Source: Ctenosaura bakeri
Lineage: Eukaryota; Chordata; Lepidosauria; Squamata; Iguanidae
Assembly (NCBI GenBank): GCA_948474755.1
Contig: CAOLHI010001652.1
Location: 1 to 64,000, forward strand
Reading direction: 5' to 3'
Length of the DNA stretch: 64,000 nucleotides
How positions within the stretch are numbered: position 1 is the first letter of the stretch; each line of letters begins with the position of its first letter. The notes under the pieces are model-generated. The model saw only the letters and a list, made by a program, of their open reading frames with translations, had not been told where the DNA came from and ran no database searches. The translations under genes were made by a program, and so were the position numbers. Shown here piece after piece: positions 23,482 through 35,826 of this stretch.

Positions 23482-23538
23482 GGCCCTGTTTACACAGGCA
23501 GGATTAATCCACATTTTCCTGCCTGTGTAGAAAGGGCC
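23482..23538. mobile_element. Minimal palindromic MITE (57 bp)
   Basis: Two 22-nt arms, GGCCCTGTTTACACAGGC... and its inverted partner ending CTACACAGG complement, differ at two positions around a 13-nt centre. The element is little more than two joined terminal repeats of the GGCCCTTTC type. No clear 3-bp flanking duplication is visible. Confidence 0.5.
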
Positions 23539-24018
23539 TTCATATCATTTTCAATCTGGGGAGATCTTGAGGCGAAACTATGACAATTGTCCTAGCCAGA
23601 TTTCTTCAGAGGGAGCTTTGCCTTTGCTTAGGCTTTTGCTAAGGCTGAGAGAGTGTGTCTTGCCTAAGATTATCTTTGCCTTTTTTTTTTGTTTTGTAAT
23701 GGTCAATCTTGAGCATCCTCCAATATCTGGAGCTACTTCCAAATTACATGTAATTCTTAATAATAAGTATATGGGTATATTTTCCTGAAAGTGAAAACTA
23801 TTATTTAATTTGTTTTTCATTAAACAAAGATGTCAAATTCTGCTTCAAAACACTTTCCAGTAGAAATGCTTTCTTTCTTTTGCTTTTTAAACCCTTTTTT
23901 AAAAAAGGATTAGAAAGATCCGAGATTCATGAGATTTGCGGATTTGCAGAACCTTCAGCGATTCGGATCCAGATTTGGATTCAGAAAATTCTGGATTCAT
24001 CCCATTCCTCTTGCTAAG

Positions 24019-24406
24019 CATGGAAGCCAAGTGAAGACTCTGGAAATCATTTGAAATGCTCCTTCCTTTTGCCTTGGGACTTTTCAGATAATATGTGGTC
24101 TGATCCAGGCTTTCAGCTGCCAACCCCACCTCTAACATTCCCACAGGGATAGTCTATCCTACAAGTGCAATTGCCAAACTTGTGTGCGCAACTGCCAAAT
24201 AAAAACTAGGAAACTGATTACATAATTGTGACCTACCCACATAAGATTTTATGGGCTTGGGATGTTGCTTGTATCAGCCACAACAGAATGCCCTGAACAG
24301 GGACAGTAGATTTTTGGGGGAGATTCTGGAAATTGTGGTTCAGAGAATTAACTTTTCCATGTTCTTTCCAGAATCAGTTGAGGTGGACTAGCCTAGTGGC
24401 AGAATA
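24019..24406. other. No recognised feature
   Basis: Nothing assignable between two hAT-like elements. Confidence 0.4.
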
Positions 24407-24520
24407 CAGGGATGGTGAACTTTTGGCTTGCCAGATGTTTTGAGCCCACAACTCCCATCAGACCCACCCACCATATCCAAGAACATATAGAACATCTGGA
24501 GGATTAATGTTTCCCCACTG
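24407..24520. mobile_element. Short hAT-like MITE
   Basis: Ends CAGGGATGGTGAAC and TTTCCCCACTG; inner facing blocks GCCAGATGTTTTGAG and GAACATCTGGAGG. The CAGRG...CCCTG type of end is typical of hAT MITEs of lizards. No clear 8-bp duplication. Confidence 0.5.
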
Positions 24521-25892
24521 TTGTTATAATACAAAGGCTGGGTTTAGACTTTTCAAGTGTTGTCCAAATTGACCCCTAGTATAGTTTAAACATGATATAT
24601 TATATGTTAGTGCAATAACACTGTAGTTGCTTCCCGTACCAGGAGAAGGGGGGGTAAATAACATAAATAGATAGATAGATACTAATTATTCTTGTTCTTG
24701 TTGTTGTTATTTTGGTGTCAAGTTCCTTGTAAAACATATTATGACAATTTTAAGACAGCTGAGGTTGTTAAAATAGGTTCCATATATTTCCAGCCTTGAT
24801 ATTATTGACATGCAGTGAAGAGTCTTCTCATTGTACCCCAGATATCCTACAATTTTTCCTCCCAAGAAGATTACGCATCTTCTTCGGACACTTACTTTTA
24901 GATAATAATAAACATAGAGCATTTTTAAAGCTTTCACTCTTTCCAGAAGATGACCATTCTTCTTTTCACTGTCATCGGGGAACCATTTTGGAATCTCCGG
25001 CCACTCCTTAAATCAATCATTTTGACTTCCTATACAAACACAGACACTTTGGCATTATGCTAAAAATAGGCTTCTTTGAGAATGGAAAACAAGTCTTTCT
25101 TGTTTTCTGTTTTTAAATATATTCTTTTTTAGTAGCAAAAACAGGATACACAAACCACTCCTCGCTGTAATAATCTGGTCACTTTTTTGATTATCAAAAT
25201 GTCTTGCCTTTTCAGCCATGTAATGTATTCACTTGAGAAGAATTTCTACGTAGATAAGGAATCATTTTAATCCTGTTTTATTTTTTATTTCTTGATTTTT
25301 TTCTTTACATGTACAGCCAGCAAGAATTTGGAAAAGTTACTTTTTGAACTATAACACATAAAATCTCCCAGCCAGCTGAAGGATTTTGAAAGATATTCTC
25401 CAAGAAAGGCAAAATTTTTCCTAGTTCTGCTGTCAGCCCAATACCTCATGAGTTCAAAAGTTCTTAGTGTTATCTTACTGCTTCAACAGATGGGTAGCAT
25501 AGTAGCTGAAGGGCATATTTATGCAATAAGCCTTTATTAAATTTATTATGCCAGTTCAGCACAGACTTGCCCCAGTTACATCAGGGACAGTAGAGTTTGG
25601 AAAATCTACAGACTTTGAAAATTACTTTTAAAGAGCAATTAGTTTAAATTTAAAAAACCAATTAGTTTTTTTTAAAGCAATTAATTACAGTTATACCCCC
25701 AGGCCCTCAAAAGTAGGTACTGTCATAGCTACAATGTTTAAAAAGTAACTCTTTCCTATCCTTCAAAAGTAACTGGAATATTTCCTTTTAGTTACTTTAA
25801 ATACATTTGAATGCTACAACGTACTGGCCTGTGGTACAAAACACACTGTCCTGTCTCCCTTGTTGTCACCTCAGCACTTCATTCACCGTCAG
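24521..25892. other. No recognised feature
   Basis: AT-rich; a short GATA run near 24667 and GTT run near 24695. Confidence 0.45.
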
Positions 25893-26223
25893 ATCTGCTT
25901 CAACTGTTGCCAATTGGCAGGGACAGTCATGTTTAATTCCCTCTTGTCCCACCTTTTCAGCTGCTTTTAAAAGTCCCACTTTCTTTCCTCCTCCTGCTTT
26001 CTCCTTCTGTTCTCAGCTTACTTCAAACTTGCTGCAAACTGAGTTTAAAGTATAAAACTAGTAGGGGAGAAGACAGGAGGAGGCAGAATTATGCCCTTCC
26101 CTGTAGAGTAGGCAAAAGCAAACTGCTGCAGCTTCTTCTAGTTTTCCTGTTAACTTTGGCCATCTTGACCACACTCTTGGCCACATGTGTCCTGGTTTTC
26201 ATGTATGAATGTTGAAGGGTGTG
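25893..26223 (-). mobile_element. Repeat R copy D
   Basis: Uninterrupted reverse-strand copy: CAGGGACAGTCATG, CAGCTGCTTTTAAAAGTCCC, AGCTTACTTCAAACTTG, GGCAGAATTATGCCC, TTGACCACACTCTTGGCC and GTCCTGGTTTTCATG correspond in order to copy C. It supplies an empty-site comparison for the MITE in copy C. Confidence 0.65.
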
Positions 26224-26397
26224 CCACTGTTTCATGAGACCGCATCTCATAGTTATAAAACATACCTCTAAAAGTTATAGGGGTGAGCCTATTACTTATT
26301 AGGTTGTAACTGTATTGTGACTTAGTGGTACCTTTGCTGTTGGAAAAAGGAACTAATTAGAAATAACATATTATTTAGGAACTTGTTGCTCTATATA

Positions 26398-26575
26398 GGA
26401 GTCAGTGTGGTATAGTGGCTTGACTAGGACCCTGGAAATCAAGGTTCGATCCCCCACTTTGTCATGGGAGACCTTGAATGCATCACATACTCTTAGCCCC
26501 AGAAAACTCTGTGATAGGTTCACCTTAGGGTCACCATAAGTCAGAAATGAATTGAAAGCACACAACACAACAGTT
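26398..26575 (+). mobile_element. Sauria-type SINE, nearly complete
   Basis: The tRNA-like head GTGTGGTATAGTGGCTTGAC (A-box region) and GGTTCGATCCCCC (B-box) are followed by AGCCCCAGAAAACTCTG, then the BovB-like tail GGGTCACCATAAGTCAGAAA and an ACA-rich end. The order matches the minus-strand copies at 43270, 50435 and 53000. Such SINEs are mobilised by BovB-type RTE LINEs. Confidence 0.85.
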
Positions 26576-26825
26576 GTTCCCTATCTATGTTCACATCTGT
26601 CCCCTTTCTACTGATGTGACAAATATTCAAATCTCCTGCTGGTGATGTTTTAAGCAAGTGTGATAAGGGGCCCTGAATTTGTACCAGCATTAAATGTGTA
26701 GAGCTCTTTCATATGGGTGGGGATCCCCAGAGGTTCAGAGTCATGCCTGATCTGGAGATGTTCACATGCATATCTTGGGCTCTTTCTCATGCTGTTTCTG
26801 CTGTGGTGATGATGTTGATGATGAT

Positions 26826-26945
26826 CATGAAGAAGAGGAAGAAGAAGAACTGCATGATAATTATTCTTAACATATATTTATGCCACTCTTCCTTTACAGA
26901 TACTAGGGCAATATACAATAAGATACAATATAATACAATAAAAAT
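26826..26945 (-). mobile_element. Possible LINE 3' end, reverse orientation
   Basis: A GAA-rich tail, then ATATATTTATGCCACTCTTC resembles the complement of the L2-like terminus GGCRGGATATAAAT. Short and decayed. Confidence 0.3.
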
Positions 26946-27419
26946 ATTAGGTCACTTATTAAAATCCAGCTGTAAAGTGGAGTAAGTCATAAAGTAGATA
27001 ACTCACACAAACCAGTTTAAAATTTTTGAATTAAAAGTGGTTTGACTTGATGTTGAAATGACTACAATGTTGGAGCTGAACATCTGGTCAGGAAGAGACA
27101 TTGTCAGCAGGCACAGCAGCAACTGTGTGGCTGATGTAGGTTAAATGACTCACCCCCTCAGTGCACAACAGGTGCCTGCTGGAACTCCACTTCTATCTGC
27201 CATCATCACATGTACCTGGGGCTTGCTAGTCTGGTGTTCACCAAAGACTCCTGACAATTGTAGTATGGTGAGTGTATTGTAGGGATGTATTTGTCTAATT
27301 CCATTCTCAAAGGAAGCAACAAATAATTTTAGCATTTTTTCTTCCTGATGTGAGAAAATTCTGTACTGAGAAAAATTCTCTCCAGTCCAAGATTCTCCTC
27401 ATTGAGGTTTCCTGAGGTT
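26946..27419. other. No recognised feature
   Basis: Nothing assignable. Confidence 0.4.
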
Positions 27420-27790
27420 CAAGAAACACTTTATTTTTTATTTTATTAAGCATTGAAACAAAATACAAGCACACAAAAGAGAAAACCAATAAAAATAATC
27501 TACAATACCAAAATCTTACATACAACCAAATAATGAGAAAGACAACACAACCATTCATAATTAAACTACACTAAACTAACTTAATAAAGATTGACAAACA
27601 CATAATTTAAAAAAAATCTTCCAGCCTTTATTGCAAACAGCTCCTACTATAATAACTGTATTTAACATTCCTTTAAAAATACGACTACTATCTAAACTAT
27701 ATATTGTTGCTCATATTAAATTCTATCTTACCAAGAAATACTTTTTTGACCAAGATATTTGAATAGTCTTTCCATTTTTAGTGTGTTGTA
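27420..27790 (-). mobile_element. L1-like LINE 3' fragment
   Basis: Read on the minus strand the block is AT-rich and ends in AATGCTTAATAAAATAAAAAA, an L1-type polyadenylated 3' end. No reverse transcriptase motif is present. Confidence 0.45.
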
Positions 27791-28540
27791 AATTCTTTAA
27801 GATTGATGCCATGCTGAGCCCCACCCTCCCATTTCCCACAGTGATACACTTCCTGGAGTTCCTTATAGAGTCAAGATGACTATTATTCTAGATGTGAAAT
27901 CATGTCTGTTAGGCTTGATTTACACATGCAGCAGAGATATGTCTTAAGAAGCATCATTTTCAGTAACATGTATGGGCTCCAAAGCAATTCTGTTGAGCTT
28001 GAGACCAGACAGTAAGAAAGAAACATCCAAGGTCTTAATGTAAAGACTTAGCAAGTGTGCTATCTTTGAAAATTAAATCCAGAGATTATTGGCTTTGGTG
28101 ATAAAGGAACTCCCAGCTTTCGCTCTTACCATGCAATTAAATTGCTTTGTTCATAGCACTTTATGGGGCGGGGGAAGGAAATCCACATGATGATGGCTGG
28201 GATCCTACATTGCCAGCTTGGTTACAGATGTATAATTCTATATTAGCTCTAGGCCCAACTCCCCAACATAATTTAATAGCCAGCAGCTTCTCCAAGCAAT
28301 GGAGTTCTGTTAAGCTGATACTAGGTGTGCAGCAGGACCAGTGCACTGTGGTGTGACAAGGAGTTGCAACAGTGGTCACAGCTTTGCTTATTGTTGGGAG
28401 GAGGCTGGAAATGTTACTCTGCTGGACCCCTATTGCCAGCAGAACAGACCTCCAATTATTTGGAGTAGCTGCTGACTGTTAAGGTATATTGGACGGAATT
28501 TACTAATGTGGCAGTAATGCCATGATCAGAAATACATAGC
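27791..28540. other. No recognised feature
   Basis: Nothing assignable. Confidence 0.4.
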
Positions 28541-28544
28541 AGTA

Positions 28545-28825
28545 CAATGGCCCCTCCACTTTCACAAGAGCTCAGGGAATGGAACCCTCACAAAAATGGA
28601 AAAACTATGAATATCTCCCTCTCCCAGTGATCCCCCACTCATTCTCTCCTGGGGCTACCCCTCCCATTCCCTTGCATTTTGCCTGGGCAAGCTTGCCTTC
28701 CTTCTCCGCACCTGGCAAAATGCAATGGAATAGGAGGAGGAGAATTGGGGGAGGGAATATATGCACACAGCTCATGAATAACGTGATTCACAAAGGTCAA
28801 AGCCATGAATCTGGAGGGAGGACTG
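28545..28825. mobile_element. Tigger/pogo-like MITE (281 bp)
   Basis: Ends CAATGGCCCCTCCAC and CTGGAGGGAGGACTG are imperfect inverted repeats, each next to TA (28543-28544, 28826-28827), the target duplication of Tc1/mariner elements. No transposase. Confidence 0.65.
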
Positions 28826-28827
28826 TA

Positions 28828-31495
28828 TTGAATATGGAACAGTTACAGATTGACAACTCTGGGTTACAAATCTGTAACTGCAATCCAGGATGCCACCCAA
28901 TGTCTTAAGTTTGTAACCTTCCCATTTACCTTGACCATTTCTTCCATAGTTTTTCTCCTGCTTTTCAAAAAATCCATTAAAGAGGGAAAACACAGAATTA
29001 CTCCACATCGCCTTTTGTAATTGGTAGCAGTTGGAGCTATCTGTCTGGAAGCTCCTAAAGCCTCTGGCTTGTTATCATCTTTGCAATGGTAAACTGTGCT
29101 TGACAACCAAGACGTATGTTTTCAGAGCTTGCACATTTTAAAAGCCAAAATTGGTCTAATAAAAACATCATCCTCTTTACACTAAGTTTCTCATTTTTGC
29201 ATGTAGGCACATTTTAATAATTCCAGCCAAAATGCTTCAAAATGTTACTTAATCGAATCAATAAAATTGGTTTCCCTGCTGATGCTGACTTTACAATCTT
29301 CCATTAAATTGATCGATGCGTTTACATCAGATTGTTGTTTTTGCATTATTGAAAAGTTAATCATGCATACTCCTCTTTCCAAAACTAAATTAAATGGAAA
29401 AAAGGGGGGAGGATAAACAAGTGATTCTTTCAATAGCTCTGGAGTCTGAAGTAACAAGGTAGAATGAAGTTTATATCTTCTGCAAGCAAGCCACCATGGG
29501 TTGATTACTAAATATAGGGACAGGGGGAGGAATTGTTATATAATCAATAGGTAGAACTTTGGCAGGAGTCACATCTTGCTGCCCAGAATGAGCCTGTGTC
29601 AACAAAACCTGGCTGTCTCCAGAATTTCTTCATGCCTGGTCCATGGTTTATCACTACAGAGTCTCTTTTAGATCCTCTGAAAAGCAGGAGTTAAGCTACT
29701 GGTGAGTGGGAAGAGTATTTATTTATTTATTTATTGAGGAGAGTAACCAATATATGAACTCCTATTCCATGGGCCAATATCAGATTTGAATGGGTCCTCT
29801 GTATAGCACTGCTGATGACAACAGCCCCTGAAAACCCCTTTTTCTCCCTGAATGTGTCACTCTTGGTATTGCTGCTGGTGGCCACTGCCACTTGATGGTG
29901 TGAGTATTGGCCTCAGTGATACTATTGTTCTCACCTTTGTTTAGTTTGCTTAGCTCAGTGGTAAAGGTGGTGTTAAGGGTCAATTGATTTCTCAGTACTG
30001 GACAGCCACCATAACATAAGTCCCACAATGTAATGGCTAGCAAGGTATGATTTGTAATCTGTTAGCTTCCCACTACTTCTCAGAGATGAAGGACTAGTCA
30101 GTTCCTGACAATGGGTGGTTGGGTGAGTCTACACCATGGCTCTGTCCCAACTCCAGCATGGGTTATTCTTGTTCCCGTTCGGCTTCTCCTGAACCATACA
30201 TGACCCTTTTAATGCAACTTGGTATTGGGGCAACAAGTCACAGAGATTTCCCATCATAGATCTAAATCAGCTCAAGGTAGGTGAATTCATTGTGGGTATA
30301 TCAGATTGTTTGCTGACACAAGAGTGGAAGTAATGACAGCTGTGATTTTTTTCCCTTTGCCATGGATATGCACATCTACAGGAGTGGGCAAAATTAAGGC
30401 CAAACAAGTAATTGGGTGTGCATAGGTTGTAAACATTCACAGAAATTCAAAGTTTCACATATCTCTCATGTAAGAACAATGTGGCATGGAATCTTCTCTG
30501 CTGCCAATCCTAACCAGTGGCATGCTCTCACCTGGTAGGAATGATCAGGGGACCTGTTGATGACCCAACCCAAGTGCATATCTCCTGACATGTAATCTTC
30601 TTAATTCTTAATTAGAACAGTGCAGGTCTGTATAGCTTGGGACTTATCAATACTAATGTCGCAAAGCAAAGATCCTGTGCACCACACTGACCCTTGTTCT
30701 CGCTCTGCCACATGGCTCAGCAGAGCCTGACACATGCATGGATCTTGTAGAAGGCAGACTCAGAGCCACTAATATCAGCTCTGTCCAAGGCCCCATAAAC
30801 TCTCTGGCTGGCCCTGGCTGAAGAGTGAAAGGTGGAACCTAGCAACCTTCACATTCATCATTATGAAATCTTCATTCTATCATATCCTCACCTTTATGTA
30901 TAAGTGGCCAGAACACCAGCTGGAGTGTATCCAAGGTTCAGTATTGTCCCTGAGGATAGGGAATGCAGCCAGCAGAATGAGATTTGCTATATTTTACAGA
31001 AAGATGATATATTTTAAGTATTTTTAAGTGTTCTGTCTGTCTGGTTCTGGCCAGTTAAGCCACCACAACATGTGCCTCTTATTACCACTAAGGCGTCAGC
31101 ACACCAGGCCAAAACAGTCATCCTTTCAGTCTCCTATATGTCAAGTATTTTTTGGCATTCTATTGAGGAGGCAGGTGGTTTCAGGATAAGTGCACTGTGC
31201 TTTAAAAAAAAAGTTCATTGCTTGGCCATCTCTTCCAAACAAGAGCTGAAGCTGCAAAGCTTATACTGCACATATAAACCTTGTGGAACTCAGTGAAATT
31301 TTGCATGTGCACAGCCAACAGCAGGATTGCAGCTGAGGTACTGGAACATGTCACCAGGGAAGGAGTTTATAATAAACATACTTCTCATACCATTCTGATA
31401 AGCGAACTACCAAGGACCAACACAGCCAGTTGCAATGAAATAGTGAAGTCATCTTCAAATACAGAAGCAGATACATCTAATCCTGAACCACTAAC
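28828..31495. other. No recognised feature
   Basis: A (TTTA)n run of about five units lies at 29716-29735. Otherwise nothing assignable. Confidence 0.45.
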
Positions 31496-31575
31496 TCAGG
31501 CTGGGGAACTTCTGGCTCTTCCAGTGTTTTGGCCTACAGTTCCCATTAATCCCACCTATCATAGCCAATGGTGAG
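31496..31575. mobile_element. hAT-like MITE fragment
   Basis: CAGGCTGGGGAACTTCTGGC and GGCCTACAGTTCCCATTAAT match the left half of the element type at 24407. Right half lost. Confidence 0.4.
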
Positions 31576-33729
31576 GGCTGTGTACAGAAACTTTTCATTT
31601 ACATCCCCCCCCCCGCCCAGTCAACAATAGCTCAATTGACCTTTGGAATTCCTCTGTCGGAGCTCTTCTGAAGCATTCTTAAAACTGCTTTCATAATGTT
31701 TAGTTGATTGGCTTTCTCAGCAGATGCCATCTTCAGATGGTATGACTGGTTGGTTGCTTTGCTTTAGTGTCCCCAGAGTTCTTGCTGACAATTGCTGTTA
31801 AGTAGGATATACAGGAATCATATCACAATTGTCCTTCTGGTGTGCTTGTGCTTGCTTGTGGATATATGTGTGTACTAGAGGTCTCACCTCACCACACAGA
31901 CAAACAAGGACCTTGTGGGTAGTATATTTTACTTCCTAAATGGGTAAATTGGTGTAAGAGTTGATTATTCATTATGTAAAGTGTCTTAGAATTCTTCATA
32001 AGCTTTTACCCATTAAAGGTGAAGCTCATTTTATTTCACAGCCAAAAAATATCTTTGTTTCAAGTCATGCATTTTTTTAAAAAACGAATCAGGTCCAAAA
32101 AGATTAAATAAAATGTACTTATAAAACTGAAGTTCAAAGCATCTTAATAGGAACAAATCTCTTGTGTGAAACATTTAGGTAATGACTATCATAAAACAGA
32201 AATCTTTTGAGGCAATTATGTGTTCTAAGTGAATTTCCTTTTCACATCTGAACTGGGAGGAAAATTTTTATTATGCCTGATAGTATATTTATCCCACATA
32301 ATAGGATATAATTGCTATTTATCTCTGCCACAGAAGGACTTGTTCAGTGCCACTCATATTTAAGGACTCTTTGTACCAAATGCTAGGAGGTGCATGGAAA
32401 TGTGGGTGAATATTGAAATCACATTTGTCCTCTTTAGGAATTCCAAAGAGAATGTGAGGGACACCTGTGAGGATAGGGTTACAGTTGTGCACAAAAGCTG
32501 CAACCCTTCATTCCCTGACCAGGCAAGATAGGAACTGAAGTTCTATTCATGTTCATCTCTACTGAGGGACCCTGTCTCATCATGGTTCTTGTCTATATGA
32601 AATATTCCAGTGTTAAATTCAGTGTGAGAAGAATCACCACTCAGATTTCCCTGCTGATCACTGAGAATATAGGGAATGAAGGGGTTCACATGGAAATGTT
32701 GGAGATGAGGCCAAAATATGCAGTTCTATCCTTGTCCCTACATTTAACCTATAGGGCAATTTTCAGAATTGATTGTGTGGCTTTTCCTATTGGAATGAAC
32801 TTTATTTAATTAATTAATTAGCTTTAACCAATTGCTGTGGCAGAGTGGCCATGCGTCCTACCTTATAGGAGATAGCCATCTACCTCAAAAGGTGGGAGAC
32901 CTTGAGGTCCACCAGCAGTGTCAGTGTCTCCTTAGGATTTGGGGAGTTATTGGAAATTAATAGACAAACACACAAGAAATCAAGCAATCTCATGAACCAT
33001 ATAAGGGTATTGAAGGAAAAGGTGAGTAAGGTTGGACAGAGAGAGATTTTCGGTGGAGCTGGTGATACTTACCAGTCCTGAAACAGAAGATTGAAGTGGA
33101 GTGACTCAAATAGGAGTTTGAGGACAACACAGAGGAACAGGAGCCTGGGGTACAGTGTGATGCACAACATGCTAGCAAATTATGTGGGCTGGAGCTGGGG
33201 GTTTTATACCCTATTGCCTATCCTGAAAAGGTGTGAGTTAATTGCTTTCTGGCAGAGCAAACCTGAATGGACTAATTGTTTTAACTTTAGATGACAAAAC
33301 ATTGGTAGGAATCTTGACAATCTCTTAATGTTTTGGTCAGGTAAAGTGAATATGGAAAGTATGTAAGGTATACGGTAGGATATGCTCACAGCAGGGGTGC
33401 TTGACTGCTTCACCTGTGCAGTTTTGTCTTGTATTGTATTTAGAGGTTGGCTCATTGAAAGGATTAGCCCAAGCCCATTAATGTCAGGGGTTTCCATTCT
33501 CTTGAACCTGGCTATGCTGAGGTCATCCTGACATAGCACATGCTTGTAGACAGTGTCCTTCTGCCGCATGTTTTCCAGTTTTTTAACAAAAATATATTTC
33601 TCACCTATTTTGCTATCCAGCAGGATGGGGGGGCAGGGGAGATGTGGTAATATTTATTCGAAAATGATGTTTTTTTGGAAGGATTTTCAGTAGATATCTA
33701 GTCTGTCCATCAACAGTTAGCACCAATGA
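31576..33729. other. No recognised feature
   Basis: A C-rich run at 31606-31618 and an (AATT)n run at 32806-32820. Nothing else assignable. Confidence 0.45.
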
Positions 33730-33730
33730 C

Positions 33731-33779
<49 letters not shown>

Positions 33780-33780
33780 C
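33730..33780. repeat. (AAT)n microsatellite
   Basis: About sixteen AAT units, directly abutting the 5' truncation point of the L1 copy. Confidence 0.95.
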
Positions 33781-35826
33781 TGTTTAAGAATAATTACCAA
33801 AAGACTTGGGCTCAGATTAAAAAGAAATTGGAAATGTGGTAAAGGTTGGATCTTTCCTTGATGGGTAGGATTTCAGTGATAAAAATGAGTGTACTCCTCA
33901 AAATACTCTTTTTGTTTTTAATGATCCAAGTCACAGTTCCTAGGAAGTGGCTTCAATGGTGTAAAACAGATCTGTCTAAATTCATATGGAATGGGAAGAA
34001 ACCGAGAATGAAATATAAATGGATGACAGATACAAGATGTCGAGGAGGCTTTGCAGTACTGGATTTAGGTCTATACTACAAGGCTTCATGCATAGCTTGG
34101 ATGAAACCTTGGATCCTGTTGGATGACAGGAAATTATTGGCACTAGAGGGACATGACCTCTATTTTGGCTGGCATGCATACCTGTGGTACAATAAAGTGA
34201 ATGTCCAAAAGACCTTTAAAAGCCATGTAATATGCAAGGCACTCCTCACTGTTTGGGAGAAATATAAGGTTTTTTTCTGTCCCAAAATGCCATCATGGAT
34301 TTTACCACTGGAGGTGCTTTCTATTAAGGGATTGAGAAGACATAGCAATTGGCTGACTTACAAGGATCTATTAAAACAAAGTGGGGATGTTGTTTTATTG
34401 AAAGATCAACAACAGTGAAAAGAGGAAGGACTTGAAATACAGTGGTTTCCCTACATGCAAATAAGAGAAAGATTTAAGAAAGATTTACAAGCTGAAGGGG
34501 TGGAATTAAGACAAACTGAATTGGAAGACCTTATGCTAAATGGAGAAAAACAGTTACTTTAGAGGTTGTATAAGAGGTTGTTAACCTATAACTTAGAGGG
34601 AGAGATAGTCAAAGACTGTATGATAACTTGGGCTGGAGATTTCAGCCACAATGTCCTTTTGGAAGAGCGGGAAACAATTTGGAAAAATAATATGGTATAC
34701 TCCAGATCTTACACCCTCCAAGAAAATGCATTAAAGATGGTGTATCGGTGGCATCTGATACTCAACAGATTAGCAAAAATGAATAAGAATATGAACAATC
34801 ACTGTTGGAAATGTGAAGATCAGATGGGTTCTTTTTATCATATGTGGTGGGGATGTGATAGAGCACAGAGATTCTGGTACACCATACGAGCTAATATGCA
34901 AAAAATTTTGAAACTAAAAATTGAATTAGTTCCAGAATTATTTTAATTGGGAATTTTTGGTGCAGATAACAGTATGGATTTCTGTACCAAAAGATTAGCT
35001 TGGCATTTGATTGTGGCAGCCAAACTTGTCTATGCTAAATACTGGAAATCGACTTATATCCCCACGGTCGATGAATGGTTAGAGAAAGTTATTGAAATTG
35101 CACAGATGGACAAAACAACTTATAGATTGGAGAACAAGATGGACAGTAAGTTCTATAAGGCCTAGGAGTTGTTTACAGCATTTCTTCAAAACAAGGAAAT
35201 TCCAACCAATGGTCTTCAGCTTTGAGTATTTAGAAGCGATTATGGGATCCCCTCTTGGACCTAAATTTTTATCTTTAGTTTTATGGGGCAATATGCTACA
35301 TTTCAGTAATACGATATGTTTTCAAAAATTGAGTAGGAATGGTACAATTTATTGTTAATATTTGTAATAATAAATTATTGGTGATATTCCCCAGGCAATA
35401 TTGTGGAGGAAGATGGAAGAAGGAGAAGAAGTTTTTGATGTGATTGGTTTCTCTTTGACAGAATTGGGTTGTGAAGGAATACCATTAATATTATGTTTGA
35501 GACAACAAGGATTTATTGTGAATAATGGTATTGTTATTATATAATTAGAGGTTGATGCAGATGTGTGACAATCAGAATACCAGTTTCTCCCTTTCTTATA
35601 TGGGGAGGTTTACTTCATGATATTTTTGAGACTATAATAAGACTGTATCTCACTCGAGGGGGAAGTTCTCTGTTCTGGTCATCAATTATACAATTAGTAT
35701 GTAGTATTTGTATTATTTGCAAATATGTGTATTAGTATGTGTGTAGGTGGTTATGTGTAGATTGTATGTTGTCTTATAGGGTTTTTTTGTTTTGTTTAGT
35801 TTTTCAATAAAAATATTGAAAAAAAC
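33781..35826 (+). mobile_element. L1 LINE, 5'-truncated, ORF2 C-terminal half and 3' UTR
   Basis: One frame runs from about 33790 to 35165 and carries L1 ORF2 landmarks: GRISVIKMSVLLKILF, LSKFIWNGKKPRMKYKW, GGFAVLDLGLYYKASCIAWM, then the Cys-rich C-terminal motif WKCEDQMGSFYHMWWGC. It is broken by four in-frame stops (TAA 33840, TGA 34416, TAG 34560, TAA 34944) but has no frameshift over this length. Past 35165 similarity continues in another frame. The reverse transcriptase catalytic core lies upstream of the truncation. The 3' UTR ends in AATAAAAATATT and an A-run at 35807-35826. Dead copy. Confidence 0.9.

Larger units (their letters stand above)
22602..24010. mobile_element. hAT-like non-autonomous element (1409 bp) with exact 8-bp target duplication
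   Basis: TTGCTAAG stands immediately before (22594-22601) and after (24011-24018). The ends TAGGAATGGG and CCCATTCCTC are inverted repeats differing at the first base. An 8-bp duplication and such termini fit the hAT superfamily. The interior has no transposase. It holds a GC-rich minisatellite (22800-23035), a roughly 100-bp imperfect tandem duplication (23070-23250), facing blocks of a MITE-like palindrome (23325-23430) and a 57-bp mini-palindrome (23482-23538). Near both ends it is rich in GATTCxxAATCC-like words. Confidence 0.8.
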
